From contig OZ176056.1 of the NCBI GenBank assembly GCA_964247055.1, forward strand, positions 8,928,001 to 8,992,000: a DNA stretch of 64,000 nucleotides. The letters run 5' to 3'. Positions 53,901 through 63,685 of the stretch are shown here, piece after piece. Every line of letters begins with the position of its first letter. Within the stretch, counting starts at the first letter, position 1. Under the pieces are notes generated by a model. The model saw only the letters and a program-made list of their open reading frames with translations, did no database searches and was not told the DNA's origin. The translations under genes were made by a program, and so were the position numbers. Source of the DNA: Paragordius varius (lineage: Eukaryota > Nematomorpha).

Positions 53901-56610
53901 TCATACAAAATTGTGTTTTTAAAAGTATTATATTGTAAAAAAATCCTCATCTCCAACTTTTTTGCCGTTTTTCTATTTTTTTATTTGCTTATGCAACGGG
54001 CAAATAAATTATATTATGGTTTGAAAATGTAAATAATTAACTTTAAAAAGCTTTCATGTTACATTTTACCAACAATAACTTAATATGTATGATTTTTATG
54101 TCAGCTGTTTGTTTCAAACATATTTTGGATCTGTCCCAATTTTAGACTCTAAAAGTCAAAAAAACTGTAAAAAATATGGTCTTTTTTGTCTAATACCTGA
54201 GAACAATGTTTAAAAATTAAATTTCAACTAAAATATCTTTTTAAATTGTATTTTATTTACAAAATTGAGCTCAGGAATATATAAAACTACCCCAAAAGGT
54301 AACCTAGGCAAAACGATAAGGTAATGAAATGTTAATCGCAATAAATGCAAACCATTTTCGCAGTTAATTTGTTTTGGAAAAACTTAATTTACTCTAAAAA
54401 ACAAAAAATCTCCATCAGGTTATATATCCACCATATAAATATAGAGTGTAATCGATTATTCTACTATCCTGAAACTCACAAGTTTAAAACATTTTTCCAA
54501 AATATTAATGAAACGACGGTTGGAGTTATAATTATTTACCCGAATTGCAGTGCTGAGGAAAACAGTGTCGAAATCCAAGAAAAATTTTATGACGATCAAA
54601 TAATTATTGAGGTATAGTGCTAATCGGTGTTTAAAATCTTGATAAATTTAATTTATATGGCATAAACTTTACTTAAAATTCGTATAGGAGTCTATGGGGT
54701 ATTTTTCCTTTTTGGCCCGCAAAAACTTCACCTATCAATTTAACCTTAATCTGCACCACAAATTTAGTGGATATATCAGTAAGTCCTATTTTTAAATACT
54801 TCTAAATATTTAAAATTTTGATATAAATAATTAAATCCTGTCCAACAATAATTTTTTAAGAAAAAAATTAATTTGTTAACTTTTTAGATTCCAATCCGGA
54901 ATTTCTCCACAGAGATGCTGTTTTTAAGCCTTTAGATTATAACACGATCGAAATTAGTTTGTTACATGAACATGCCCTTATTAAAATTCAAAATCAATTG
55001 AATGGAAACACAACTGAATTAGAGGTATTGCTTTTTCCAAATATTATAAAATAATATTATTATAGTTTAAAAAACCATATTAAGTAGTTATATATTGGCT
55101 TATTGACATTATTTTTGATCAGTTGGCAACACAGTAGTATATGGGAATCAGAAATGTTGAAATAAAAATTTTTTCTTATCTTACAACACATTAATTTTTC
55201 TTAATTATGGACAAAATTTGTTATCCGATTAACCAACAATAAATGAATAAGCCAGCATATATGTGGCATACTGTATTGATATCTATTTTTTGGAACCTCA
55301 CGGTAAATATACCATTTGCACGTCAAGAGTGTCTTTAAACACTTCAAGTTGGTCCTTGAAAACTTAAGTTGGTCCTTAAAATTTTTATATTTTGATTTAA
55401 TCATAATATTTGCATCCATATTTTTATTTATTATTTTTTAACCTAATTTTCTTCATTTATTATATATTTATTTACTTAAAAATAAATTTTTATTCAAAAA
55501 CCACTTTTTTGTTTATAACTAATTTTTTTCCAATTCAACAAAATTATTAACTTTTAAATGTTTTCAATGAAAAATTGTAAATAATAACCCAGAAAATTTA
55601 TATATTTTTTAATTACGTGTTAAAATATTATAAATATCCAAAATAATTTTAAGAAAATAAAGATATACAGTTTTTCAATGATAAAAAGATATTAAAATTT
55701 ATGTGAAATGATAGAAAATAGGTTAAAAACAATAAAATAATTGAATAATATGATATGATTAAAAAAAGTTATAGACCAAACAAAAAAGTCAAAGGAACAA
55801 CTTGAAGTGTTCAATGACACTCTCGAATTGTTCAAGGACCACCTTGAAGTGTTTAAAGGCACTCTTGAAGTAGAAATGGTATATTTAGTCAAAAAGACAT
55901 GTGTGGCATTATCTAATGTAAAAAATCCAAAATATACCACTTTTTCTGTTTATATTATTTTTAGATGTGATTTACATAAAAAAATATCAATTTAGCATTT
56001 GAATAAAAACACAATATTTTGCAAAAATGTTTTAAATAAAATGGTGTCGAAGTACTTTGATATGGAATTTTTTTTCATGACAAAACTTTATCTAGATATT
56101 TTGGCTTATTTATATTTTATTATGATAAAAGCATAATATTTAAATTAAAACCATTTCTTTCATAAGTTTTATAGATATATCAACTTAAATGTAGCCTGGG
56201 GTCTCTAGGTACCCCAATTTGAATCGAAGTGTTAAGTTATTAATGTCAATATAGAGCAATAAATTGGGGAAAAATCTCGTTTTTATTAAATGGGTGACAA
56301 AAAGGCTCTCTTAATAATAAGGAAAACTCAATTAAATTTATTAATTCCATATGTGATTTTATGAATAAACCTTAAATAGGTGAATGAATCTAGCAAAACT
56401 TATCAAGTTAAGTTGAATGAGACAGGACGTAATGCTTATACCATTCAAGTTACGTATCCAGAATTCGATGTAGAACCCAAAGGAAATATCCTCAATGTCG
56501 TTTATGGCAAAATGAATTCGTACGCTTCCAATCCTGACAATTTTATTCGGAAAGGGAGCTATAGCATTAGATTTGTGTCTGACTCGCATTGGATTATAAT
56601 AATTCTTTAA
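41998..56610 (+). CDS. orphan secreted protein, 19 exons, repeated beta-rich modules (intact right-arm copy)
   Basis: Not recognised. The exons are 41998-42264, 42345-42450, 42529-42704, 43318-43417, 45152-45213, 45631-45708, 46119-46209, 46612-46757, 47042-47135, 47198-47340, 49649-49751, 50589-50719, 51487-51772, 51861-51929, 53361-53462, 54364-54611, 54688-54778, 54888-55024 and 56380-56610, giving 886 codons with GT-AG borders and phases 0,1,0,1,0,0,1,0,1,0,1,0,1,1,1,0,1,0. A signal peptide (NLSPLLWVVIYVSHVMS) opens it. N-glycosylation sites are frequent and no membrane span is seen. Pairs of exons bounded by phase-1 introns look like repeated modules ending in related strands (ATYKVELWNYKTSTLLERQTY, TVYTITVESEDFESERTY), resembling a fibronectin-III or Ig-like fold. 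That resemblance is inference. Residues 570-590 are Ser/Asp-rich. Introns hold MITEs and one LTR element. Confidence 0.75.
42887..43181. mobile_element. family-A MITE, intronic (right)
   Basis: Orthologue of the 22136-22434 copy. The ends are ACAGTAAAAACTGAAATTAT and AATTTAAATTTTTACTGT, with GACAAAACGTAAAAATATAA inside. It shows the insertion predates the split of the two arms. Confidence 0.65.
43566..43939. mobile_element. family-B MITE (right)
   Basis: Orthologue of 21375-21749, with subrepeats such as GAACAATTCAAATTCACCCT on one side and their inverse on the other. It is bounded by ATACCATTTAAAGTT and AATGGTATAT. Confidence 0.6.
44285..44740. mobile_element. inverted-repeat element family C (right)
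   Basis: Mirror copy of 20578-21040, with ends TTACTATTTGGGTAGTTTTA and TAAAACCAACCCAAAAGGTA. The minus frame at 44804-45007 nearby repeats the left-arm frame at 20314 and is not supported as a gene. Confidence 0.5.
47596..49090 (-). mobile_element. small LTR retrotransposon fossil, right arm only
   Basis: Near-identical terminal repeats lie at about 47596-47888 and 48757-49090. Each begins TGTT and ends ATAACA on the plus strand, and the element is flanked by a 5-base direct repeat, ATAAT. The internal region is only about 870 bases. Minus-strand orientation is indicated by a purine-rich tract beside the LTR at 47.89 kb and by a primer-binding-like stretch beside the LTR at 48.76 kb. A gag zinc-knuckle-like fragment around 48.47-48.60 kb points to a Gypsy-type source. 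The element is far too short to be whole and depends on others. The high LTR similarity suggests a fairly young insertion. It lies in an intron of the orphan gene and is missing from the left arm. Confidence 0.65.
48714..48755 (+). other. tRNA-Gln 3'-half-like stretch in the LTR element
   Basis: It starts GGACTCTAACTCC (anticodon stem-loop-like) and continues through CGAGTTTGGAACCCGGG to GGTTCCA, ending one base from the LTR. The arrangement resembles the 3' half of a tRNA-Gln, and its complement would serve as an extended primer-binding site. It has no 5' half, so it is not a tRNA gene. Confidence 0.4.
52444..52884. mobile_element. adjacent short family-A and family-B MITEs (right)
   Basis: About 52444-52538 is the short family-A derivative (ACAGTAAAAAAAGATAAT ... 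TTACTGTA). About 52566-52884 is a family-B copy (ATACCATTTACACTTCAAAT ... GAATTGTAAATGGTATAT). They mirror 13515-13945 in the left arm. Confidence 0.5.
53050..53335. mobile_element. family-A MITE, diverged (right)
   Basis: Orthologue of 13068-13347. It is recognised by AATTTAAATTATACGGAAAA and the inverted far end around 53270-53300. It is intronic in the orphan gene. Confidence 0.4.
53820..54305. mobile_element. inverted-repeat element family C, second right copy
   Basis: Mirror of 11998-12503, with ACTTTTTGGGGTAGTTTTAT at the left end and AAAACTACCCCAAAAGGTAA at the right. It ends just before exon 16 of the orphan gene. Confidence 0.5.
55307..55888. mobile_element. variant family-B MITE, right arm only
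   Basis: The left end is ATACCATTTGCACGTCAAGA with units on the theme AACACTTCAAGTTGGTCCTT. The right end is the inverse, GACCACCTTGAAGTGTTTAA ... GAAATGGTATAT. The subrepeat sequence differs from other family-B copies, but the layout is the same. It is absent at the corresponding place in the left arm (about 10.6-11.0 kb). Confidence 0.5.
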
Positions 56611-57029
56611 TATTAATCTTAAAAATATGTAAAAATACCCAATATCTAATGTGATTATTATACTTTTTCAAAAACTCTCTAATAAATGGCAGGGATTTGC
56701 ATCTTAAGCATTACTATTAAACTCTTTCATGTCATTCAAATATTTAATCCTGGGTACAAAAAAATTCTATTATAGTTATAAGTAGGGTTCGGCATGTTTC
56801 AGGCATTTCTCAATGCGATTTGCCAATAAGAAACGATAATCTTCTTTGTTTAAGCGTCGGCGAGACGAGTAAACCATTGTCCCGATAATGAATACATATT
56901 TTTGCTTTTATCCTCAAAAATAACTTTTATTTTTAAAGACCTTACAGACAGAAAAGTATAAAACCTAGAATTTATTATAGTTAAGTTGGTAATTAAGATT
57001 CCAATATCTATTATTTTTTTAGTTTAGAT

Positions 57030-58290
57030 TATTAAAGGTGTCCAATACAAATGGCTTAGCGAGCCGCATTTTCCCAATTAAAAAATCTGACGGGCCGCAT
57101 TCGCTAATATAGGCATTTTATAAATATTTTGTATAAACCAGTGGTACCCACCAAAAATATTTGACGGGCCAAATAAAATATATTATTTTTTCGAGGGCCA
57201 TGAACCTTATAATGGCAAATCCATAGCTATTTGAGACATATGCACATATTAATACTCTAAATCTGCACAATGAATTTAGCATGTAAATCCAGCTAAGAAC
57301 CCGTTTACCATTTAAAAAATAATATTTCGTTAATATTTATTTTAATATTAACCAATAATTTTTGACAAATTTAGTTTCGCCTCATGTCAGGCCAATCTTA
57401 ATACGTCGTCCAAATGATCATCGGTTAAGCGATTTCTGTATGTATTCTTAATATACTTCATTTTTGAATATGCCGCCTCACACGTGTATATTAAAAGTTA
57501 AGATAACCTGAGCACATTCTTTATATTTTCGTATTTGGCACATCTTGCCAAAATACATATCGTTCTTCCCTACAATTTTCTTGAAGATAGCCTCCCAACT
57601 AAAATCATTTTTAAAATTTAGATTTTTTAATGAAAGCGCCTGTTAAAACCAAAATGCAAGTTGCTTAATATTGGATATATCCATATGCCATGGATTTTCA
57701 ACGAGTTTTAAGCAATTTCTAAATTTTTTAATTCTTCTGAATTTCATATCATTAGATAAAAATTTCAAATCCGTCAAACTTTCTGTTATTTTTTATAAAT
57801 AATAGAATTTCAGCATTAAAACAAAAAATCTATTTAATACTTTGGTAAGGTAAGGCTTAGCTATCCACAGTGGTGTACAAAAGAATATCATCAAATTCAC
57901 TTGGGAAATCTTTCAGAAGGTTTTTGAATTAACGGCGGTTGAATTCTTTGCCACGGATGTGGTTAATATCGACAACCGATTTAATTATTGAATTGAGTGC
58001 TTTATCTTTTACACGTGAACCAAGTTGCTGATGAATAAAGCAGTAAAAGGATAAAATATTTTGCAAATTATATTTGTTTTTCAAAAGAAAAATCCTTTGT
58101 TTATTCCAGTCATAGAGGAGGGTGCCATATGTGCACGAAACCAATTTTTTCATAAATTTTTGCTACTTTATTGCCAAAATTTGGATATACCGATTCGAAA
58201 TATTTGTTATAGAAAGCAATTACATTTAGATTTCGTAAAATTTTGCAAGTGAAATCGAGAGCTGCTGAATATTTTTTGGAGGGGGTGAGT
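57030..58290 (-). mobile_element. hAT transposase remnant (ZBED5/GTF2IRD2-like), right arm
   Basis: The minus frame at 57929-58153 reads SFYCFIHQQLGSRVKD ... IKSVVDINHIRGKEFNRR, matching the conserved HCxxHQ ... VNFIRxRxLNHRQF region of hAT-derived transposases. Lower down, 57390-57500 (minus) encodes YTCEAAYSKMKYIKNTYRNR followed by LTDDHL, the C-terminal hAT signature. GGGCCGCA-type and AACCAGTGGTACCCACC sequences mark the end near 57.05-57.2 kb. The reading frame is interrupted, so the copy is dead. The same locus in the left arm (9283-9600) keeps only end fragments. Confidence 0.65.
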
Positions 58291-58299
58291 TGCTACGTA

Positions 58300-59400
58300 G
58301 TTCCTTTGTTAATTTCTTAGTGCAAATAATTAAACTGATCTATGTTAATAACTAAGGTCTAATAAAAGTACCTTAGTTATCTTATTATGGAAAAAAAACA
58401 ATTTACCAGACACATGGTCTACTTAATCACCTATTACACGGTGCGCAACAAAAAGTAAATGTTAATGAATCATTTATCATTTGAGAGCTAAAAGCTACAG
58501 GATAATGAATATCGAAATGATATATGCGGTTATAATATAAGAGAAAATTTTTTTTCTGATATTAGCCAAAATCAAACAATCTCATTTTTAACGCTTAGTC
58601 AAACAGAATTAAATACAACTAAATTTTATTTGAATTACTATAACATAAGAATGATTCAAAACGCAAAATATTATCAAAAAAGGGTTTTTTTCTTCAGAGG
58701 CACCTATAAAGACTTGCAAGAGTATAAGCTAGAAAATCGCACGCTTGGGCGACAAATTTGAATAAAAAAAAACTTGTTAATATGTGGTAAAAGATTTCAA
58801 TTTTATTTAAACTATATATTAATTCCATACATAGGGTTTGCCCAATATCTCGCTTTCAAAAAAATTAAGCCTTATATAAAAAAGATATTTTTTTGATAAT
58901 TTGCACCAAAGCGAAAGGTGCTTATAATTTTTACAAAACATCCAATACATATATTATCAATATTTTTTCCAGACATTTCGATGTAGATATCTATCATCGC
59001 AGGTTTTTGATTCAAGGAATTCTTTTGCCCGAAAATTTTGATTATATATTTTTGGCGCCATTTTGGCTTTTAATACCGGCTTTAGGGCATATAAATTCCC
59101 CAAACTAGAATGATTCGATAGATCCTTTTTTCTGAATTGAATTGTATGGAAAAGGCCTTGATAATATATATTGAATGTTTTGTTAGAATTATACGCAACT
59201 TCCCCTTTGATGCAATTATCAAAAAATATCTTTTTTAGAAAAGGCTTAATTTTTTTAAAAGGCGGTATATTTAAATTCTTTATATAGAGTATCTTTGACA
59301 AACACGCTTAAAGCTAAATTATTTGAATCAGTACGTAGAATTTTCAATACAATCTTATATTTGCACGATCCCAAGAAGTTTAATTCCACAACGAATCATG
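58300..59400. other. right-arm-specific DNA, unassigned
   Basis: This has no counterpart in the left arm. The 114-codon minus frame at 58957-59301 (YNSNKTFNIYYQGLFHTIQF within it) and the plus frame at 58893 overlap antisense, and neither can be assigned. It is probably transposon-derived, given the elements on both sides. Confidence 0.3.
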
Positions 59401-59434
59401 ACGCCCACACTGGCCAAAAAATATAATGAATAAC

Positions 59435-59650
59435 CGCTATCATTCAAATGGGTAGGTTAATATGGGCAAATCATATATATCGTAGAAATCCGTCTCACAT
59501 ATTAAAAACCATGCTTTACATTACAAGGTCAAGAAGGCAGACCCATAAAACATAGCCGCAAACAATTCAAAAGGAAAAAGCATAACAGATATAAACTTGG
59601 CTCTCCTAATAGAACGTTATGGAGAAAACAACTATGAGAGAAATACGGTC
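59435..59650 (+). mobile_element. possible LINE reverse-transcriptase C-terminal fragment
   Basis: The plus-strand stretch encodes MGRLIWANHIYRRNPSHILK followed by TMLYITRSRRQTHK, which resembles the 'LRWxGHVxRRxPxxIxKxxLYxxxxxRRxRGRP' tail found at the end of many LINE reverse transcriptases. No polymerase domain is recognisable upstream. The match is by eye and short. Confidence 0.3.
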
Positions 59651-59699
59651 CTTTTGGGACAACCAACCTCTTTAATGAACATTTTTAAATATATTAATC

Positions 59700-60371
59700 A
59701 ACACCTTGGTATTTATCATCTATATATTTATAAAAATGGAAAATGCTAGCTTTGTGATCTGGTACAGGAAAACCGGTAGACCCATTCAAATACAAACTTC
59801 GAAAAAATATAATCATTAATGAATGCCCCGACAATAGCTTCGTCCTTTTTATGAAATAGGCCCCAAGTTCGGGCCCACCCCGTGTGAAAAACGTGAAAAC
59901 AGAAGTCCACAAAAATCGGTCTTTGAGACAATTTTCTGGAGAACGTGTTGGTCCATTCGATTTCAGATATGATTTTTGTTTACTTATTTTTGATCGCGCT
60001 GAACATAGTCGACTCACTTGATTTAGGCCCTCTTTTTACCCGCTACCCCCGTAAAATGCCATTTTTTTCAAAAAAAACAAATTCCACAAAAATAATTTTT
60101 TAATTGTATTTTTTTGCCCAGGTATGAGACTGTAAAAATTCAATATGGATTCCACGTATTCCCTGTTTAAAGGCAAAAATTTTAGTCAGGCGTTTCCTTG
60201 ATGATAGCTGCTGGGTAAGGAGCTACCCGCTAAAAACTGATTCCTCATGTAACTTTGTGATCTGGTACCGGAAAACCGGTAGACCCATTCAAATCCAAAC
60301 TTCGAAACCCCCCCAGAAGTCCGAAGGACTTCCTCTGGCTGCGTAGCAGCACGAGATTTAGGCTAGTATAA
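59700..60371 (+). mobile_element. Helitron-like element, right arm
   Basis: Same family as 36032-37435, opposite orientation. Its end shows two perfect hairpins, GAAGTCC-GAA-GGACTTC (60310-60326) and GCTGC-GTA-GCAGC (60333-60345), then 12 bases and CTAG followed by T, as in Helitron 3' ends. A 50-base sequence including the hairpin TACCGG-AAAA-CCGGTA occurs near the start (about 59752-59812) and again near the end (about 60252-60298). The left arm lacks the element at this place, beside the CIAO1 stop. The minus frame at 59694-60017 is spurious. Confidence 0.5.
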
Positions 60372-60437
60372 AATAAGTTATAAAAATTTACATAAATTTT
60401 TTTTATCAATAAATCTCAAAAATATTTTAAATTGTCG

Positions 60438-63400
60438 CTATGATATTGAAAGTTTCCAAATTTTTATAGTAGAGTCATCTGAGCAGGAAGCTAAATATTG
60501 GGGTTTTACAGGATTCCACCTTATGGCATTTATATCGGAGGTGTGGGCATCCAATATTTCATATTGCATTTCAGTGGTGAATTCTGGAGATAAAAAAATA
60601 TAAACTATTTTATGTGCCATCGATTTAATAGATAATTTTGTTATTAACATGAAATTTTTGTTAAAAACTAAAAATATTCATTAGTCTTAAAACGGTTAAA
60701 AAAATAAAACAGCCAAAAACAAACACATAATTAAAACGACATTATTTCAACTTTCATTTCAAATCAATAATATTTATAAACAAAATATATACTTTGTTGG
60801 GGGGTGAAACTTTTATTATCGCTGTTTTTAATATTCGTTTGATTATAATATTCTCTTTCATTGCATTTCATATTAGGATATTTATTTAGAGATTTTTGTT
60901 GGTCTTTATCTGTTGAAAAAAGATGTGTTTCATTATTATTAGGAATTATTTGAGTTAATCTAATAGTATTATCGCCTCCACAGGTAGCTACCAGATATGG
61001 TATTTTCGGGTGCCTTTATTATTAAAAAATAAAATAAAAATGGTTAAAAATATATTTTAAAGAAAAAAGAACATTTTATAATGACACAATTACAGTAAAA
61101 ATCAAAATTATAAAGATAAAACAAAAAGTAATAAGGTAATATTTTTAACCAGAAAATTAATCTTAAATATGATTAATATAGCCTATAGTTTTGGGCTGGG
61201 ATAGAAGAAAAAAATTAAATTATAGAAGCAATTTATTATATAGAAATAATTCAAGGATAACTTTAAATAATTTTTTAGACGTTTTACATTTTGTGAAAAA
61301 TTTTATTTTTCTCTTTAACATAAATATTACCAATCTAAATCATAAATTGGTCTTGAATGTAATTTGTGAGCTGTCGAAACACATTTCCATGGTTTAAGGA
61401 TTATGGAATCTACAATAACAAGAAAAGCTTATATATACAGTAAAAATTCAAAAGTTTATAAAGACAAACTATTATTTATAAAGAGACACCCATACTTTTA
61501 ATGAACCCCTGATTTTTTTATAAACAGAATATATTTACAAAAAAAAATTATATATAGGGACAAAATAAGGTATATCAATCAAGAGTACAGAAAATATGAT
61601 TGATTCCATAAAAATATCAGTCTTTTAGTTTTTACTTTTCTTATAATTTCTTAAAACATAAAGTTAAATAAAATATTTAGAATAACATTTCAAATGCCGT
61701 AAAGCTTTGTTTATAAAAACATTACAAAAATAGGAAACCAGTTAATGATTGAGGACTAGAATTCTCTACATTAGAGGAGTTAATTGTTCCATTAGCCCAA
61801 ACTTTTAGGTTTTGATCTGAACTTACTGAAGCCATTAACAACCATAATAATTGATTATAATTTGAAGTTTGAGAAATCAGGTGATCTGAGGGTGTTACAT
61901 AAGATGGAGCAAATTTTGCAGACCAAACTGTCCCGTTATGACCATACAAAGTTTGAATAGTTTCCCAATCCATACTTTCTGGCATATAAGAATGAATACG
62001 AATTGTATCATCATAGCTACTTGAAACCAAAATCTACGGAAAAATTGAAAAAAAAATAGAATTAAAATCTTTTCAGAAACTGTTTTTAAATTTACAAGTT
62101 CAAAAAATGGTTCTAAAAGTGGTAAAATGTGAATTTAAAAATATTTTGGTATAAAGTGTTTTAACAAGTCAAAGATAATATGTTATAAAAACTATTGTGA
62201 AAGCAATAATTACTAGAAAAAACGACAAAATATTAAACTTTTTGATCGCACAAAGTAATGTATATTAAATATGGTTTAATTAAACCACAAATAATATTTC
62301 CAAATAAGCCTAAAAAATGGTTGATTCAGTTTTTGATATAAAACCGGATTAAAATTTCATTCATGAATCCGTTGATAAAAAAATATAAACAAAAATCCAA
62401 GAAAAAGGCGAATAACGGTATAATTTTGAATTTGGTGGTATATTCTTTTTTTGGAGAATTGTTTTGAAGATAAAGCATTAAATAGTTATGAATTTTCGCA
62501 AATTATAATAACCCCGATAATATATTTTACATACCATTGAAAAACAATAATCTTTTCAAAATAAAAATAAAATCCACATTAAAGCGGTAAAAATCAAATC
62601 CTCTAAAAGTATTTTGCTTTTTGTTAAAACAACAGTTTTTTGAAAATATTGACTCAAAAACGATAATATTTTACAATTATAAAAATATTTTTGTAATAAA
62701 ATTAAATTAAATATTACATCTAAAGTAGGATGCCAACAAACTTTTTTAACATCTTGCGTGTGGCTATTAATTATTCCAGAACATTCGAATTCCATCTCAC
62801 AATCAACTGAATATATAAATTTACTATTTTAAATTTAAAAAAATAAGTTTTTTAAAATAATTTTTTTTAACAACTAACTTTCCCAAATCCAAATAGTTTT
62901 ATCGCGACCACAAGTTGCCAAATATTTTCCTGAAGGTGAAAAATTTACACATTTAACTTCATTTTCATGGCCCTCTAAACAAATATATGAAAAAAATGGG
63001 AATTAAATTCGTTCAAAATTATAAAGACAAAACAGAAGATATAAAATGAAGGATTTTTTTAAAAAAGTATTTTTTAAATTTTTTAATATAAGCTATCGAT
63101 TTGACTTGAAAAATATAATAGAATATGAATGTAAATTAGTAAACACTCATTTTAATATTTCGCAAAATTGTCATCTAAAAGGACATACAAAGCATAAATA
63201 TAGAATTTTATATAATATAAATTTCTGTATTTTAGTTGTTACTATTAAATTTCTCTATTATAAAAAGTATTTAAAATATAAATTAGTAACATTATCGTGT
63301 TTATAAAATAAACTAAATTTTACCCAAAGATGCAATCGCTTCGTACCCATTTTCTTCTGAGCGCTCCCAAATACATATCGTTGAATCAAAACTTGCGGAT

Positions 63401-63657
63401 GCTAAAATTTTACTGTCAGGAGACCAAGCGATCGACCTAATCGTTCTTTTATGTCCCTCTTCAAGGGCGGCCACACAACTCAAAGAACTTTCTGGATAAT
63501 TAGTAAAAGTAACTAAACCATCTTTAAAAGCCCAAATTTTTACAGTTTTATCAGTTCCACAAGATGCCAGATATTTCCCATCAGGACTCCAATTTATATC
63601 CCACACCGTATCCTCATGCGCCCCATCTGACAAAGTCTGCACTAAATCCAGATGCAT
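60438..63657 (-). CDS. CIAO1: CIAO1, cytosolic iron-sulfur assembly WD40 protein (intact right-arm copy)
   Basis: Seven-blade WD40 propeller of the CIA targeting complex, which passes Fe-S clusters to cytosolic and nuclear apoproteins. The exons are 63324-63657, 62879-62974, 62718-62806, 61739-62033, 61331-61409, 60793-61013 and 60438-60583, with phases 1,1,0,1,2,1 and all borders GT-AG. Signatures in order: [99 protein letters not shown], and [20 protein letters not shown], close in order and spacing to human CIAO1. Blade 4 has a Ser/Asn-rich loop ([17 protein letters not shown]), and exon 6 adds an Asn-rich linker before the last blade. The start is the ATG at 63657, because the upstream in-frame ATG is followed by a stop in this arm. 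It is head to head with DARS2. Confidence 0.92.
61431..61650. mobile_element. degenerate family-A MITE in CIAO1 intron 4 (right)
   Basis: ACAGTAAAAATTCAAAAGTT at about 61438 and the inverse around 61620 (AAAAATATCAGTCTTTTAGT) frame a diverged element. The left counterpart is at about 7005-7195, ending TTGAATTTTTACTGTA. Confidence 0.4.
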
Positions 63658-63685
63658 TTCACCCTTCTAAGTTTATCTATCACGC
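63658..63685. promoter_or_regulatory. 28-base divergent gap between CIAO1 and DARS2 starts (right)
   Basis: CIAO1 starts at 63657 on the minus strand. The DARS2 frame that reads through the 5' exon starts at 63686 on the plus strand. The 28 bases between hold no obvious TATA or CCAAT element. Bidirectional transcription with very short or overlapping leaders is implied. Confidence 0.5.

Noticed and set aside
59694-60017. A 107-codon minus frame
   Set aside because: It runs backwards through the non-coding Helitron-like repeat, shares no protein family, and the other copy has no such frame.
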